Assembly: GCF_000003855.2 (NCBI RefSeq)
Contig: NW_003101680.1
Location: 4,442,731-4,506,730 of the forward strand
Length of the DNA: 64,000 nt
Direction of reading: 5' to 3'
DNA from: Blastomyces gilchristii SLH14081
Taxonomy: Eukaryota; Ascomycota; Eurotiomycetes; Onygenales; Ajellomycetaceae
The position numbers and the translations under genes were made by a program. Each line of letters starts with the position of its first letter. Position 1 is the stretch's first letter. Under the pieces are notes generated by a model. The model was not told the DNA's origin. It was given only the letters and a program-made list of their open reading frames with translations, and did not search any database. Positions 35,705 to 48,594 of this stretch are shown one piece after another.

Positions 35705-36706
35705 TCAGTGCTGGGTTCGTCTTCCACGATGGGATGCTGACTCCTGACGCAGCCGCGCACTTGCTCGCGTAGGAGCTATCGGCCGAGACGACGTCACCGC
35801 GCGCCTTGGTCTTCGCACTCCATCTTCCAGAAACAGAGCCTCTTTTCTCCTCCCGGGCCTAGTCGGGAAAGGAAAAGAAGGGAACTTATCCGTTAATCTA
35901 GGACGGAGATTTGTTTTAGAAAGAGGGTTTTCTCCAGCCCAGGTTCTTATTCTCATCAGAAGGCGTTTTGCTGGGGACGTTGTGGATCGCGGTTCCTCTA
36001 TGCTGGGTATCACACTGCTGCCTTCTACTCCTGGCTGGCTGTTCTGTGATGCCTCCCCAGGTTCTCCGGGCATTGAATGGATATCCTGACAACTTGAGCT
36101 ATGTTGTTCGGCAGAGGATTGCTCCGTGGTAGGAGGTTCCTGGCTCTGTCTCCGTGAGCCGCTCGGCCCGGCCCCGCCACCATCATCTGGTTCGGTTCGC
36201 CGCGTCCTTATCGGCCTTGCGTTTTTACTCCATTCTATATCGGCAAACACTACCACCGCGATAGACGACTCTGTTAGCTATACCTCAAAACGGGAAAGTG
36301 GGACAAATGACCCCTTTCTTTTCTTTAAGCAGGGGGAATGGCCGCGAAGGCATTCGCAAACCACGCATCGAGATAGCTCACAGTCAAGCTTGATCATTGC
36401 CCTATTCCCCAACTCCTTCTCCTCACTCGTCGGCGAGGCGGCAATTTCCTCATATTCCTTCCATTCACTCTCGTCCACAAGCTCACTCCACTCCCATTCC
36501 TCCCCGCTAGTCCGGTCATTGACAGCTAACCCACATTCACCAGTCTGCTGCAAACTGTATCTGCTCATAGATTTCGTGACCTTCAAATATTTTGAGGGTG
36601 TCTGGCTGTCGTGTGGACTGCTATCGGCAGGTTGTTTGGCTCCAATAATCGTCTTTGATCCTGCTGCGTGTGTCCTCAGCCTCCTTGGCCGACGTTTCTG
36701 TGACAT
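35705..36706 (-). CDS. Unidentified basic, disordered protein (289 residues)
   Basis: Two exons, 36382-36706 and 35705-36249, giving 289 residues. The proposed intron (132 nt) has donor GTGAGC, branch GCTAAC and acceptor GGTAG, and keeps frame. The protein starts MSQKRRPRRLRTHAAGSK, has an acidic patch (EEWEWSELVDESEWKEYEE at about 67-85), and an Arg/Ser/Pro-rich second half ending RQESASHRGRRTQH. Basic clusters suggest a nuclear location, but I recognise no domain. Without splicing the frame stays open through the intron to a single TAG, so intron retention would give a 142-residue form with a Cys-rich tail. An in-frame ATG much further upstream (36961) exists, but the intervening sequence is unlikely to be coding. 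Confidence 0.6.
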
Positions 36707-39693
36707 GTTTGAGCGGACAGGTGGGTTTGGAGATCGGCTTTCCGTTTCTTTTTTCTTTTTTCCTTTTATGTCTCGCGCGTACCGGCTCTGAGAGAGAGCG
36801 GTAGAGAAATGCTGAAATAGTTTACCAGTCGGCTCATGGGTCTGTATGGCCCTCTTAAGAACTAACGAAGCCAGAGTCAAAGTATAACGGTCGGAGAAGC
36901 AGTATAAATGTGACCTGCGAGTAACAATGATCCAAAACGCGGAAATCCCTTTTAAAGACAAAAGAGCTTTGGCAATCTATAACAGCGAGCGAATCGCATA
37001 CTTTGAACAAAGTGAATATGGCTAGTTCTAAGCACAATCAGATCCGTAGAGATATATACGTATGACGTTTGGTATAAAGGCAAATAGGGTGTCCAACTTG
37101 GGTGAAAAAGATATAGAATCCCAAAGCAATCACTAAACCCCCCAAAATAAAAAAGCGAAGAGGAGGAGGAAGAAGCACCAAGAGAAGAACAAACAAGAGA
37201 ACAAGAGCGCAAAGAGACATCACTCTCACCTTAATATCTCTCACTGCACACCTATTTTAGTAATCTCTTCCTCCACTATTCTTCACTACCTTCTTTCTTC
37301 ACCTCCCTTCAAACCCCTCGTTTTGGGGTTGCCCCTTAACAACCGAGTCAATGTGCCTTAATAACACAGCTCATTGTAAACGTACAGTACCACTCCTCAT
37401 CCCCCAATCCCATACTCGATCCCCCCTGAAAGAAAGGGAAGGAAGCCATGACTATTGAAACCAAAGGGCTTTAAACAAGGATATTGAAAGAGGAAGAAAC
37501 AAAGGAGAGAGGGATAGACAATTCAGTCATTGATGTAGAGTTCATGAGTCGGTTTTAACAAAAACCGTACTCTGCGACGAGGAGGGCTTTTTTTTTTTTT
37601 TGTGAGAAAAGAAGTAACTTACATAGTAAGCAACAAAGGGATTCACGGATTCACGTACAAAGAGTGAAACAATAAATGTCTTTGATAAAACAAAGATTAA
37701 ACAAAGATTGCATTTTCAAGACAGGAGAAAGAAGGGGAAAAAGAAGAAAGACAACAGCATAGAGAAAGAAAGAGAAGTAGAACAATTGACAGCAGCAAAC
37801 ACCTTGTCTAAAATCTTGCTGAAGATATCAAATTCAATTGTTAATAATGGATAAAGGTGTATATTACTGCGCACACTCATTTCCCCACATTGTATTTCAT
37901 AAATAGGGTTGATATTATGTACGTGTATATAAGCAAGTTAATACTATTATTTCAGCTGCTCATAATCATCATTTGTCAACTTGAAATAAAAAGAAAGAAA
38001 AGAAATAAAACAGTAAAATGTGAGAAAACATGCAAAAGAAAGGAGATTGTTTTAACTGGAGTAAAGTGATATTGCTGCCAAAGCATTGAAGATAATTAGA
38101 TAGATACAATATGTAAATACATACATGCATACATACATACATTTCAATATTTGAAAAGTAACAAAATAAGAAACATAAAAATAAGAAACATAAAAACTAA
38201 GAGAGCCATAAAAAGCCATAAACATTAGAACATCAGTCATGAAAAATGAAACATGAAACCAGAAGAAGTTAAATCATCAAATAACAAAAGTAGTTAGGAA
38301 AGAGAGCATCCGTGAAGGTCAAATATAACAATGAAACTACAATGGCAATATAAATAGAAATCAATACCCAATAGTAATACCAAGAAAGAATTAAAAAGGG
38401 CGGACTCACAGGGTAAAAGGGAAGAATTATAACATCAAAGAGTAGAGTAACGAGGAAAATGAGAGGAGAAGCATAAATGGTAAGAGGCATAGGCGGTAGC
38501 TAGAAGTAGAGGAGCAACTACGAAAGGGAAAAAGAAACCTAGCTCTCGACCAAAAGAAGCAGAAAGGGGGGGGAAATGGGGGGATGAGCGGTGGTGGGGG
38601 AAAAAGGAGAGACAGAGGACATAAAAGGCATTGAAAACATCAAGGAGCGTTAAAGAGTCATTGAAGGACATATTTTTCTAATGCAAAATCATAACTTGCT
38701 CGTCAAGTCATTCCGCGAATGTTTTTCCCAAAACGAAAACGAGGAAAAAGGAGACGAAAAAACAAAAAAACAAAAAAGTGGGAGGAATGAAAAGCTGCGA
38801 CGGAGAAGGATGGGGTTGGGAAAAAAGGGAAACAGGGAAGTTGCAACAGCGGAGCGAAGAAATACTTCAAGGTGCTCAGAAGCATTAATAGGCGAAATCC
38901 AAAATCGTGCCTTTCGTCCTGCGGTCCCAAAGCTTCAAATTCCTGGTGGGAAAGGCAAACGTTGGCTGACAAAGGCCGCTCTCTGTCTGCGAGGGGAATT
39001 CATTGATTCTCTCACCATCCAAGCAGCCCTGACAGACGACAGCTTAAAATGTTTTAAAAAGGGCAAAGCGGAAAACGTAAAAGATCCAACAGCAACGAGG
39101 GTCGCATGAGTTACAAAGAGACGGATATCAAAAAATTGGTTATCTCTATATGTGAGAAAACCAACAAGGACAACCGTGATCAGCCGCCAATAAAGACAAG
39201 GAAATAAGAACATCCAAAACCAGGGTGACGGAAAAGCAGGAAATAACTTCCGTAAAGGCCCTCTGTGCACTTGTTATGTTCATCGGTCACAACTGCAGAA
39301 GAGCTAATGGATAAACAAAAGGAAGAAGGATACGAAAGTCGAACGCAAACGCAAAACAAAAGAATGCCTCCACCTGTGTATATATGGTATGGTAGGTCGT
39401 TACGTCGTGAATGTTCGTAGAGTGGAGAGAAATATATATAATAGCTTTCTCAAAACCGCGGCCGTATTCCAGCAATTGGAGCTGTTTTTGTTTCGTGTCT
39501 CTTTTCGGTCGTGAATAGGAATAAGAGAGCCAGAGGAAAAGTTAACGGGATGTTATCCCCTGATGCAATCGTGATGCTTTTTGGAGAATTGCTGAGCATA
39601 AAAATTAATATGTACCGAATGGAGGAAATAAGGAGAAACTCCGTGGAGGAGGTTAGTTCATCATAATGGTGGATATCCTGAACCGAGCGTAAT
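36707..39693. other. 3-kb AT-rich intergenic region
   Basis: Lies downstream of the C2H2 factor gene and upstream of the 289-residue gene. It is purine-rich on the plus strand over long stretches (37,430-38,830), with a T-run near 37,590 and short CATA repeats near 38,124-38,142. Frames of up to 142 codons (38681-39109) are made of low-complexity lysine/arginine-rich sequence and are not convincing. It may include long untranslated regions. Confidence 0.45.
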
Positions 39694-42009
39694 TTAAATG
39701 AACCTGCCCGCACCCTTGTCTTCGCTGGTTGCAACTGCCACAAGGGCCTCCAAACGGGCCATTCCACCTGCGGGATGGTTGGAATTTCCCGAGTAAAACA
39801 CATGTCGTGACTCTGGATTGGAATGTACAGGATAGGAATTATTATTAGCGGCCCGAGGCGCCTGGGGAGCACAAGCCTGCCACAAACGAATTAATAAATT
39901 AAAGCCTCAAAAACTTTCCCAGCAAAACAAAAACGTAGCAGTGTTGACTTACATTATTGGGAGGTTCAGTTTGGACATGCGAATGATGCCTTTCGATATC
40001 ATCATGACTAGGTACTATGGCGGGGTGGTATTCAGGCGCGGAGGCCGATGGTGTTGCTACGCCTTCACTACTGCTTGAATCCTCAGGGGATGGATTGGCG
40101 GGCTGGTTGGTTGACGTAGAAGCTGGGAGAGGACCATTGTACCATCCATGTCTCTTGTTCTGGGTCGGAGTCGTGGGGCCATTAGAGTTTGAACTAGTGG
40201 CAGGTTGTTCAGGAGGCCTGGATGCATCTGGGATTCGATGTATCGTCGGCTCGACGGGTTGCCGCTGGAAGGAACCAAACGGCCGTGACGCAACATCCCG
40301 TAACTCCCCAATCGTCTGCTGGCTCCAATGCGAAGCATCCATATTTGAGGCTGTATTGCCACGTATGTCAAGTTTCGTGAGGTTCTGGTGGAGGGACATG
40401 TCAAATGAAACATGGCCTCGTCGGTGACCAGGCCCAGAAATAGGAGGTGGTGGTCGAGCAGTAGGCAGTTGAGTGTTGAAGGTCGGAGCAAAGGCAGGGG
40501 CTGCATTAGAAGATGTCAAAGGTCTGTCAATTTGCATAGGCGTCGGCTCTCGCCTTGGTGGGGTCGAGGGGCGCTGTTGGACCTGGTCAAAACTCTCAAT
40601 TCCAGGTAGGCGAGGGGGAGGATTGGCCCCGAAGCCAGGCTGCGGTCTTTCGGCCGGTTGGTTGAACCACAACCCACTACTCACGGGACGGCCGAAGCCT
40701 GTATGCGTGGATGGATGCCATGTCCTTCTCCGCCAATCTGCTTCTGCTGAGGACATATTCGAGTCATCCCGCGGCGTGTGTGGAGCGTTCGGGCTTCCGA
40801 ATATACTTCCACTATTAGAATACGACGAAGTAGATGGTGCCAAAGGTCTGGGGAACGCCGGTGGATACGTATTCGTAGGCTCAAATGGCCGCGTTCCTGA
40901 AGGAAATGACAAACGACGGCCGGAACCCCGTTCGGCCCAGAAACCTGAAGTCGCCGAAGACGGGGACCCATAGTAATAGGGTCCTCCATCTCCGGCGGGA
41001 TAAGTAGCTGAAGCAGGTGTAAACAAAGCGCTACTAGGTGACTGAGTAGGGAACGCGTGGATTTGAGCGGGAGGCGTCCTTGGAGGCTCGTTCATACTCT
41101 CAAGTGACAACCTGGTTCTAGCAGCACCATCACCAGCCATCATCAGAGGCGGCGGGCGCCGGCGAATTTCCTGAGATTGGCTGTAAGTAGACATTGTCGA
41201 CCCAATACTTGAAGTTGATAGATTCCTGCTATGGCCTCGACTATGCCCTCCCTGGCTACCCACTGTACCAGCACGATTTCTACCCGGAGGCCTGACGCGG
41301 TCAGTTCGAATTTGGCGCTGAAACCGTGTTCCTTGCGCAGCGAGGGAGTCTCCAGGGATGTCCTCGTTCACATGTACTGTTTGAGCATGCTGTCGTAGAT
41401 TATCAAGGCGCGAAAATCGCCGTGAACAATGGCACTGGAAGGGACGTTCTCCGGTATGTTTCCTATATTGAAACGTATTAGACATTATGGTTGGATAAAA
41501 AGGGGGAGATTATTCAGAGCAGACCTTATATGGCGCGCTAAGTGTTCGCTTCTCGTAAAACTTAATGTACACGGTGGGAAATCTGTACAAAAGAAACGCT
41601 GGCCCTTCTTCTTTTTCGACGGGGGAGCGCTCTCGCCCATTTCTGCGCCATTTTCAGAACCTCCTTCCTGATCTGCATCGGACTCCGCCCCAGGATTATC
41701 TTCAGGCACGGAAGACCGAACCGATGAGCCCTCCCGACTATGTGTTCGACCGGGGCTGCCTGTAGAGGCGGCATTCGAGACACGGGGACTGCTAATGGAT
41801 CGCTTCTCAGATTCGCCATTCACAGTTCCATACCCGCTATCTCGTTCGTGATCTGCTGTTCCGCTGGATAACGAGGCGGAAGGTTGGGTGGAAGACGTCT
41901 TCGACGGATCAAGGTGAGGGGAGGAAGAGTTCTTGGGAGTGGCAGTTGTGCCATCCATCTTTACTGGTGTAAAGGCAGGAGCCGAGTTAACAGGAAGAAA
42001 AGACGACAT
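39694..42009 (-). CDS. C2H2 zinc-finger transcription factor
   Basis: Three exons, 41525-42009, 39953-41462 and 39694-39876, giving 725 residues. Two adjacent C2H2 fingers span about residues 138-190 and are split by intron 1: [20 protein letters not shown] with a wide CX5C spacing, then [20 protein letters not shown] with a narrow CXC. The intact TGERPF linker between fingers shows a DNA-binding protein. The first 135 residues are Ser/Thr-rich, with a basic KKKKGQR just before the fingers. The long middle is Pro/Ser/Arg-rich and probably disordered. The end carries [17 protein letters not shown], a conserved tail in related fungal factors. Introns start GTCTGC and GTAAGT. Target genes are unknown and I do not assign a yeast orthologue. 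About 6.7 kb of gene-free DNA upstream suggests complex control or a long leader. Confidence 0.88.
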
Positions 42010-43160
42010 GATAGCGAAGTCGTCGCGATGCGCCGGATATCAGCTCACCACGACGAAGAACCGAAGCCACCCACAGTTTTTGATATAATTGTAAAGGATT
42101 ATTCGCCTGTATTGCGTCGCTGTCACCCGTCGCGGTGTGCTCAGGTTGTTGAAAAGCAAGGTTCTGTACGAACGTGCAGCTCACACCTCGTGTTGGAGAA
42201 GCAGGACTTGGTTTATTCTATCCAGGACTGGGTTCAGAACTATTCATAAACCAAAATAAAACGGAAAAGAGCCTCTTTTTCACCACTCAATAGTAGGTTG
42301 AAAAGGATAACCCGATGTTTAGCTCGTTCTATTTCCGGCGAGAAACGTCAGAGGCGGTGGTGGTTGGTAAGTTGAATCGGATATGGTCTCAGCACCCCAA
42401 AGCCAGGACACCTCTCAGTCGTCCAATATAGTCGACGAACGGACAGGGGCAGGTAAGACTGGGTGAGAAAGAAGAGGGAAGGTATGGGGACCAGCGGGAG
42501 TATTGTCGTAGGGAGACCTAGACGGTAAAAGGGCGATCAGATCGCGCGAATAGTCAGATGGAGGAATATAAGATGTGCTGATGCATCCGTTGAATTCAGG
42601 ATTCCGTAATCGCCGTTATTGTTGTGGTTGCTGTTGTCGTCGGGGGAAGAGCTTGTCAAACGGTCGAGGGTGGATGAATTCCAGGAACGAGGCGGGAAAG
42701 GATTGGAGGATAATCGTACTGTGGGCGGGCGCAGCAGGGGACACGAGAGAGGAACAGGTTGGTTCGGGGGTTGACCAGGCTGAACAGTGAAGTCTCGACG
42801 AGTCGATAAGGGTTAGGGAACCGGTTCTCTCAGGCTTTCTGTCGCGCTTTTCTCACGGGCGGGACAGATTTTATTTATGGATGAGGGAGGAAAGATAAAG
42901 GTAATATGCAAGTCAAACAGAGACGGCTCAACGTCCCCGTTGGATTAAGAAGAGAGGGGGAAGGCTTGTGAAGGAAAGGGCGGGAGCGCGGCGGAAGGGG
43001 GCGTGGGAAAGATCTCCTGCGGAGCAGAAGGAGGATGATAATGATGATGTGATGTGATAGTGATGCTGGTTTGTGGGTCCCAGAGAAGATGGAAGAAAAA
43101 AAAGAGGCAGAGAAGATGGTTGGTGGCAGGTAAGGGTGGGAGCTGAAGATGGTCGTGCTG

Positions 43161-43213
43161 ATGATAGTGGTGGTGGTGGTGGTGGTGGTGTTGATGATGA
43201 TGATGATGGTGGT
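43161..43213. repeat. (GGT)n/(GAT)n trinucleotide repeat
   Basis: About 50 bp of TGG and TGA units in a row. It falls in the upstream region of the C2H2 factor gene. Confidence 0.9.
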
Positions 43214-44103
43214 TGCTAGCGGCGGCGACGACGGGGGAAAAAGAGGAGGCTTACAGGAAAAGTTACAGAAGTCCAAGACAAGACCAAGACCAAGAAACAA
43301 GACACACAACACACAACACTCCCCCAGCAGCAGCAGAAGCAGCAGCGGCTGAACCAGTACAAGACCAAGCAAGGGCGGGTATTGTAGTATGTATACCAGA
43401 AACTAGAGCGATACGGAGGGCTACTTCAGAGGTACCTGGCAGGTTGTTTCATCGACGTGTATCGGCATGATGCAGGCCGGACGATTTGCCAGCGAGGGAG
43501 ATGTGATGACATACATACTATACATACATCAGGGACCACCCGGCTAGCCATGGTGGGGGGCTCTGGGCGGGTGGTTGCTGCTGGAGCTGCGGCGGGGAAA
43601 CATAACATCTCATCAATCATTATTAATTATCAGAGAATTTACACCGAAACTCGTTTGGCTTCTTTCTATATTGAAAGGAATTCTATTTGAACGGCCTCTA
43701 CCATAAAAACTCATCCATGATGTATGTATCTATCTTTATAGGGTTAATATCCTTTACTATATGTATGTTACAAGTATAGCATTCCGTCCGTGCCTGTGCC
43801 TATCAATAGCTGGAAAAGCAGTACGGGGGGGGGGGGGGGAACAGGATCCAGACTTTCGATGAGCCAGAGTCAGAATTTGAGCAAAGGGTCCAAATCGATT
43901 TAGTCAGGTTCAAAAGAAAGGCACAAAACACATGCCTTGACGCTCATTTGTGGGAATTCAAAGAAAAGGCACAGGGGTGGGTTAGGTAGTTATTATTGGG
44001 ACTTGTTCCCCTTCGTCAGTCGCCGAATGGTAAAAGCAAAAAAAGAAGAAAAGGAGTTTGGTCAGCGAATGAAAATTAGCGACAAACCGAAAATAGACTC
44101 AAA

Positions 44104-44104
44104 C

Positions 44105-44139
<35 letters not shown>

Positions 44140-44141
44140 AG
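44104..44141. repeat. (GAA)n trinucleotide repeat
   Basis: About 38 bp of GAA/GAG units, purine-only on the plus strand. Confidence 0.9.
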
Positions 44142-44508
44142 CCGTGAGCCCATGAGCCGCAGGTCCTGGACGGAGCAACCTAGCTATATTCATAACCCCC
44201 CTTTTACCTCGATAGAGATGTGTGGAAAGAAAGCCGCAGATTTTGTATGTATGCACCTACTACAAACTCAACCATGATGCTTCTGTACAAGGTAGGTAGA
44301 TAGATGTATGTACAGTACAAAGAATGTATATGTACCGTGCCTCAAACAGGGATTTTCGATTTTCTGGAGGATTAGGGGGGCGAAATCTCCTATATAATGC
44401 CCGTAAACTCCAGTTATCACACCCACCAGGTTTTGTTTCGGGAAGAAAGCCCGTGTCTGTATTAGAAGAAGCGAGGCGAGGAGTTGTATCTATACGTACA
44501 TGTACATA

Positions 44509-44553
44509 TATACATACATACATACATACATACATACATACATACATACATAC
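44509..44553. repeat. (CATA)n tetranucleotide repeat
   Basis: Eleven units of CATA in a perfect run. The same tetranucleotide recurs in shorter form near 38,124, 43,510, 44,803 and 51,420. Confidence 0.95.
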
Positions 44554-45810
44554 AAGAACTCTCGTCCCCCCCCTTTTTGCGGATGGTGGAAAGGAGAATG
44601 GTCCAGGTGGCCCGCGAAGGTTGAGTGATGATGCTGATGATGATGTCGACTGGCGGCGAATCCAGGGGAAGGAACTAGGCTAGGCTTGAGTGGGCAGTTG
44701 TGCAAGGAACTGGGCAATTTTTGTACCGGATGAGCATGTTGCCGTGTACAGGTCCAGACAAAGTAACTTACAGGTACAGGTACAGGTACATACATGTACA
44801 GTACATACATACTAACAAAGAGGGGAAAGCGGAAGGGAGGGGGGAAATAGGGGAAATAGTTCTCTACGCAGTAGTAGTTAGAGGAGGGGAAGGGGAGAAA
44901 TGGATGTGGATTTAGGGCCAGGAGAGGGAGCTGGCTGGTTGGCTGGAGGTAATTCGTGCCGGCCTTTTTTAGGGGGGAACCATCCATGCTCTGTGGCTGT
45001 GTGGCTGGGCGAAATTCGCTATGAGGATCGATTCCCTCAGAGCCTTGAATCTCCAGGGCAGGGCCGGGCCCCTCCCCCTCAAGGTAGGTTGGCGGGGCGG
45101 CGGGGGTTAGGTGAGCCCCACGGACCATGGGTGCTCAAAACTCAAACCAGTCCGACCCATGGGATAAGACTGAGGAGATGGGTACCTGCCGATGAGCTGG
45201 GCCTTGTTGGGCCCTGTTGGGCCTTGCTTGGGCCTTTGCCTCCCCGGAAACTTTGTAACTTATTATTATTAGAGTGCAAATGAAAGTATCTATACCTATT
45301 TATTTACCTTCGATATAATAGCGCAGAAAATAGCTAAATAAAAATAAAAATAAACTATGGGGTCGCCCATTACATATTCATAATTACAGAAACCCCCCCC
45401 CCTAGGACATCAGGACTCTAGAAACAAGTGAAAGAACGATAATGAAATAGAATAACGAGCCAAAGAATCCAGAAGCAGATATTTCCCCAAGTTGGTGTGA
45501 GCAAGCTTGGTTTGTTCTCTCAAAACCGGTTTAAACAAATGCTTCAAGATCTCCCAGCTCTTATCCGGAGTATTAAAGTTCAGTTACCGTCCTACTAACT
45601 TACGTTTTCTTCACTTTACACAACTAACTCTATCAGAAACGCAATACCTACACAAGAGCAGCAGCTCCAGCTATATTCATGCCACCAAGCGTGGGTATAA
45701 GCAGCCAAAAAGCCCCTCAGTCCGAGGCATGCAGAGAGAGAAAGAAGGTCCAGCCCTTATCTCTCACGTACGTCGCCTCCTTCCAACCCCTTTTGTCCGA
45801 ACCCTATAAT

Positions 45811-45812
<2 letters not shown>

Positions 45813-45841
<29 letters not shown>
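45813..45841. repeat. (TA)n dinucleotide repeat
   Basis: About 14 TA units in the region upstream of the C2H2 factor. Confidence 0.95.
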
Positions 45842-46202
45842 CTCTGTACGCCCAAGCACTATGTAGGGAGGTACGGGATAGCTGCGCTTCGCCGCAAAAA
45901 AACCGCTACAAGCCCTGGAAAGCCCCCCCCCCCCCTGTTCACCATTGCTGTAAAAGTTGGAGAGAATAGAAAGTAAATTTTGATCTAGTGAACTAGACTT
46001 TCATCAAAGTATGGTGGAACTGAACATAAAAATCACAAAGCTCATTCGCAATGACTAACGATCGAGTACCCTTCTTTTTCCACCGATCGAGACATTTAGC
46101 TTAACTTAACAAAGTAACCAGTCCAGACTCGATTTCAAAGGTTTTTCTTTCGATGCAGATGAGATCTGCATACCGTAACTACCATGCCACGCCGCGCCGC
46201 AT

Positions 46203-46881
46203 CATTTGCTGCTTGCTCTGTTTCCTTTCTATATTTAACTTAAATTCTATGCATGCATTTTTCACAGACAACAACATTGAAAGAAAACAGCTGTATGCAA
46301 GTCTCAGATTGTAGGAGGAATTGAATTATAATTTTAATCCTTGTGATAGTTATTCATGCACTGAGGAAAAATAAAAAATTCCATGTCATTGTTGTTGCTC
46401 TGCATGTTACAGCCCACATCAGTCATTTTATTCAGCCCATGCAGTAGTTATTGCTTGTGTCTGCTTTCTCATTATTGAACTGAAAAGAAAAAAAGGGAGA
46501 GAAAAAAAACCCATTTAAAAAAACACTTAACTAAATGAAGAAAAATCATGATTAATTAAGTCTTTCATAAAAAATAACAGAGTATATTAAGAATATCTCA
46601 AGATCTCTCTGAGATACTTGATTTGTGGATGTGATATCAGAATACATGAAGATGAATCAAAACATCTTATTAAGAAACATCTTATTAAGAAATAATGATG
46701 ATTTGAATTAACATAAGCAAATTTGAAGTTCCTTTCTCTGTCAGCTCTCTATTATCATTCTAAATTCTTTTCATTTTAAAAGCTATGTTCCACACAGCTT
46801 CTCTGGCTGTATCACAACCAACTATCTAAATCTGAAACTATGCAGAGCTGACTTGGCCTGTGCAAAGTTGGACAGGTTGAG
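46203..46881. repeat. CpG-free AT-rich island, probable decayed repeat
   Basis: I see no CG dinucleotide across roughly 680 bp, while the flanks have them at normal frequency. CA and TG are plentiful. The composition matches the mobile-element island at the start of the window, so this is probably a short repeat copy hit by the same mutation process. A direct repeat of CATCTTATTAAGAA occurs twice near 46,662-46,692. No ends or coding motif could be fixed. Confidence 0.5.
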
Positions 46882-47380
46882 ATCGAAATCAGCTATCGCA
46901 CGAAAGAAACATTAAATTGTCATTTGATACCATCTGGGAAACATCTCTAAAACAGGCAATGTCCATTAACTACTTACAATTTATAAGCATCTAGCAAAAA
47001 CTTGCTCAATGCAGAAAAGGTACCATCAAAACCCCGATTGCTGAATGATGATAGATATACCTTGAATAATGCAACCTTTTCAAGCAATGGTAGCCCGCTG
47101 GGGTTAAATGAGCTTCGAGCTCAAGGAATACATGGGTTTTCGACCATGCAAGGTACAGTTCTGAAATGAAGAAAGTCAAGTTACCCCCCTTTCCTGGAGT
47201 AGAAAGAAGGGTGCTAGTAATCAGGTTCACTGGAAAGATGAAACATGGCAGGCAGATGACAGAAATCAGGAAATGAGGTATCATACCACCATTTGTTTTG
47301 CCTCCCTTTTCAAACCATATTTTGAAAATAGAAAAACATTTCAGTCACAGAGGGTAACTAGCAAGGGTAAGTGGCAAAGC

Positions 47381-47406
47381 AAAAAAAAAAAAAAAAAAAA
47401 AAAAAA
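47381..47406. repeat. Poly(A) tract, 26 bases
   Basis: An uninterrupted A-run on the plus strand in gene-free DNA. Confidence 0.95.
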
Positions 47407-48562
47407 CCTTGGAGGAAAAAGGGAAGAAGGCCTCGAAAAGGGCGCCCCTGAATGAACTCTTTAGCTACCGTAAAAAATGGCAGCTGAATAAGCGGTGAAG
47501 AGGGATTGTTGATGGTTCATGGGATATATATAAATGATCTAATATCCAAAATATGACTTCACTGCTTACAATGCCGCGAAGGGAAAAGTTCGCCAAGAAA
47601 ATAGAATAGCGGGGCAAACTGAAAATAATACAATGACCAGAAAGACATCATATTGTCATGATGTATATAATAGTATAGTGCTTGCATGCCACGGGCACCC
47701 CTCTCTGATGTCGCCACTGGACTGCACCAGGGCAGAATAAGAATGGGGAGATATGGGAGGGTATATTTCTAGCAATAATGGTATGATTGATTGATTGCCA
47801 GTTACGGGACCTTGGAGAAAGTTTGTTTCGATTTTGCCGAAGGAAAGGGAGATGTGAGGATGTTGGTGGACAGGGGAGGGGAGGTATTGAGCTGGTTGTT
47901 TAAGTGACGCAAGGAGTGGGTAGCCATGTAAAATGGAGGGGTATTGGACAAGACCCCCAGGGACCTTTGGATGGATGGAGAGACAACATGGAGCATGTGA
48001 TAAACATATAAAATTGGTTACAATGTATTATTTTAAGTCTGGGCTACATCATAGACTTTCAGCTTCAAGATAGGCAGATTGCGGGGTCGAGAGAGCAGAC
48101 ATGCGGGTATCCTTGCATATGACGGACGGGGAACGATGTAGTAGTGGAAATGTACCTGCATACATCGATTGGTATGGCCTTGTTTTCTCTTCGCGGATTT
48201 AAAACTCTGTTTGTGAACCATATCTCTATATTAATTCAATCGGTAACTGATACAGACTATTTCGGTATCTTAGAAGCGTAAAGGACAGGTTGCGTATATT
48301 TAAGACATGCTTTTAGCTTGCGCTTGTAGACGTATCTTCAATTTATAAACCAGTTACAGATTTGTCGTCGGCTCGTTCCAAATGATAGGAATTGTACAGT
48401 AGGTACACAAACATGCATTCATGAAGGAGCAACCTAAGCTAACCTTTGGTGGCAATGGAGCCTGGATAATTCGCTCGCTAGTAACATTTGAGAGTGATAA
48501 ATAGCGGATGGTGTGAAAGGGTGCTTTCAGATAAGAGGCAGAAAACAAAGCAGTTAAGACGA

Positions 48563-48564
<2 letters not shown>

Positions 48565-48593
<29 letters not shown>
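48565..48593. repeat. Poly(A) tract, about 29 bases
   Basis: An A-run on the plus strand about 100 bp past the stop codon of COG5, so as transcribed it would be a U-run in that gene's 3' flank. Confidence 0.95.

Positions 48594-48594
<1 letters not shown>

Noticed and set aside
38681..39109. 142-codon plus-strand frame rich in Lys/Arg/Glu
   Set aside because: Composition follows a purine-rich stretch, no domain is visible, and it sits in a probable untranslated or intergenic region.
42875..43372. 165-codon minus-strand frame with Thr/Ile runs
   Set aside because: Runs are created by the GGT/GAT microsatellite and no family resemblance exists.
44509..44553. CATA array considered as a CRISPR or telomere-like repeat
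   Set aside because: It is a plain tetranucleotide microsatellite with no spacers.
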